The notes beneath the pieces were generated by a model. The model was not told where the DNA came from, ran no database searches, and worked only from the letters and a program-made list of their open reading frames with translations. Position numbers and translations under genes: made by a program. A stretch of 64,000 nucleotides of DNA from the NCBI GenBank assembly GCA_023634235.1, contig JAMKCF010000002.1:11607091-11671090 (forward strand). The letters are read 5' to 3'. Source of the stretch: Pisaster brevispinus. Its lineage: Eukaryota > Echinodermata > Asteroidea > Forcipulatida > Asteriidae. Each line of letters starts with the position of its first letter. Position 1 is the first letter of the stretch. Below are positions 63,416-64,000 of this stretch, one piece after another.

Positions 63416-63665
63416 GTGTTCTCCCCCAGCCGCCGACAAGAAGATATGTACCTACCGATGGTTGACTTGAACTGATCCCAATTGTTGTACTTTATCGTTG
63501 AGTGGTGCCGGGGTATCGAGATGAAGGAACGCTATGTCGTTATCGCTATTGTATGGGTCGTAATTCGGATGTTTGGTCCATGTTGCTTGGATGAATTGCT
63601 GCCCGGGTTTGTCATGAGTCTTTTTTAAGTGGTATCCCAGACCATCGTACACGGAACCAAAAGAT
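63416..63665 (-). pseudogene. Trypsin-like protease pseudogene 6, exon 3 only
   Basis: Nearly identical to exon 3 of pseudogene 3 (YHLKKTHDKPGQQFIQATWT, NSDNDIAFLHLDTP). It has a one-base deletion after LNDKVQ that shifts the frame. The splice donor is also lost: pseudogene 3 has CACG/GTAGG where this copy has CACGCTATG. Val-Tyr-Val is changed to Val-Tyr-Asp at the exon start. The acceptor AG is kept. No exon 4 or 5 is visible between here and the protease 5 promoter, so it is a truncated duplicate. Confidence 0.8.
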
Positions 63666-64000
63666 CTTCAATCAATGAAAAAAGAAGAAGAGTAAAACCC
63701 TGACACACAGTCGTTGACAATACATGAAGGCTATATTTTATTCATATATATGTGTAGGCCTGTGCATTACGGCAGCGTAAACATTTGGTAATTACTCTAC
63801 AAGTTAATGGCCATAAAAACTGTCTTAAACGTAGCTTCAGTAGAAAGAGGTAATTGTCAACTGAAAAATTTGAATCTGAGAAAAGCTTCAGGGCATGAAG
63901 CCTTTCTCTGGCATCTGAAAGCACTAAATTCTATGCAACAAGGGTGTTTTGTATTATTATTTTCTTGTTACTACGATGAACGATAAGTCCCAAAGTTTTT

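Larger units (their letters stand above)
62790..64000. repeat. Segmental duplication, right copy (runs off the window)
   Basis: Homologous to 48130-49100 in the same orientation, interrupted by about 200 bp around 62940-63110 and by the longer SINE. It continues to the right edge (AAAGCTTCAGGGCATGAAGC at 63882), so exons 1-2 of the duplicated gene may lie beyond it. Confidence 0.8.

Overview
The window is animal nuclear DNA: intron-rich genes with GT-AG splice sites, TATA-box promoters, many small inverted-repeat transposons, tRNA-derived SINEs and LINE tails. The protein-level matches and the style of repeats (short palindromic elements built around phrases such as CCCAATTTCATAGAGCTGC, and SINEs with tRNA-like heads) suggest a marine deuterostome, most likely an echinoderm such as a sea star. 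That placement is an inference, not a measurement.

Layout. Positions 1-491 (+) hold the last coding exon of a sulfotransferase-like P-loop protein. Positions 535-4825 are three nearly identical 1,132-bp tandem units, the third split by an 891-bp element flanked by TTAA. Positions 5096-8753 (-) and 11584-15460 (-) are two intact five-exon trypsin-family serine protease genes. Positions 22584-43406 (+) are a complete 26-exon orthologue of the nuclear deubiquitinase USP48 (1,027 aa by my splicing), whose introns are full of nested mobile elements; candidate GC-rich promoter sequence and non-coding first exons lie at 17.3-18.2 kb. Then come a dead trypsin gene (46420-49883, -), an intact one (51749-54395, +), another intact one (57212-62490, -) and a degraded single-exon copy of the dead gene (63416-63665, -).

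The four intact proteases can each be spliced by eye into one open frame with the same intron phases (1, 2, 1, 0) and lengths of 268, 269, 261 and 259 aa. All have signal peptides, the His-Asp-Ser triad and Asp at position 189 (chymotrypsin numbering), so trypsin-like cleavage after Lys/Arg is expected. They form two subfamilies. The left pair (5-15 kb) replaces the oxyanion-hole residue Gly193 with Gln or Tyr. The right group (46-64 kb) keeps Gly193 and has almost no propeptide. Every member has Ser-Leu directly before the mature IVGG N-terminus, in place of the usual Lys/Arg.

The gene family has evolved by duplication, inversion and decay around the unrelated housekeeping gene USP48. Other structure includes a segmental duplication (48.1-49.1 kb and 62.8-64.0 kb), several transposon-in-transposon nests, an interstitial TTAGGG-like block and a repeated element with a hammerhead-ribozyme-like core.
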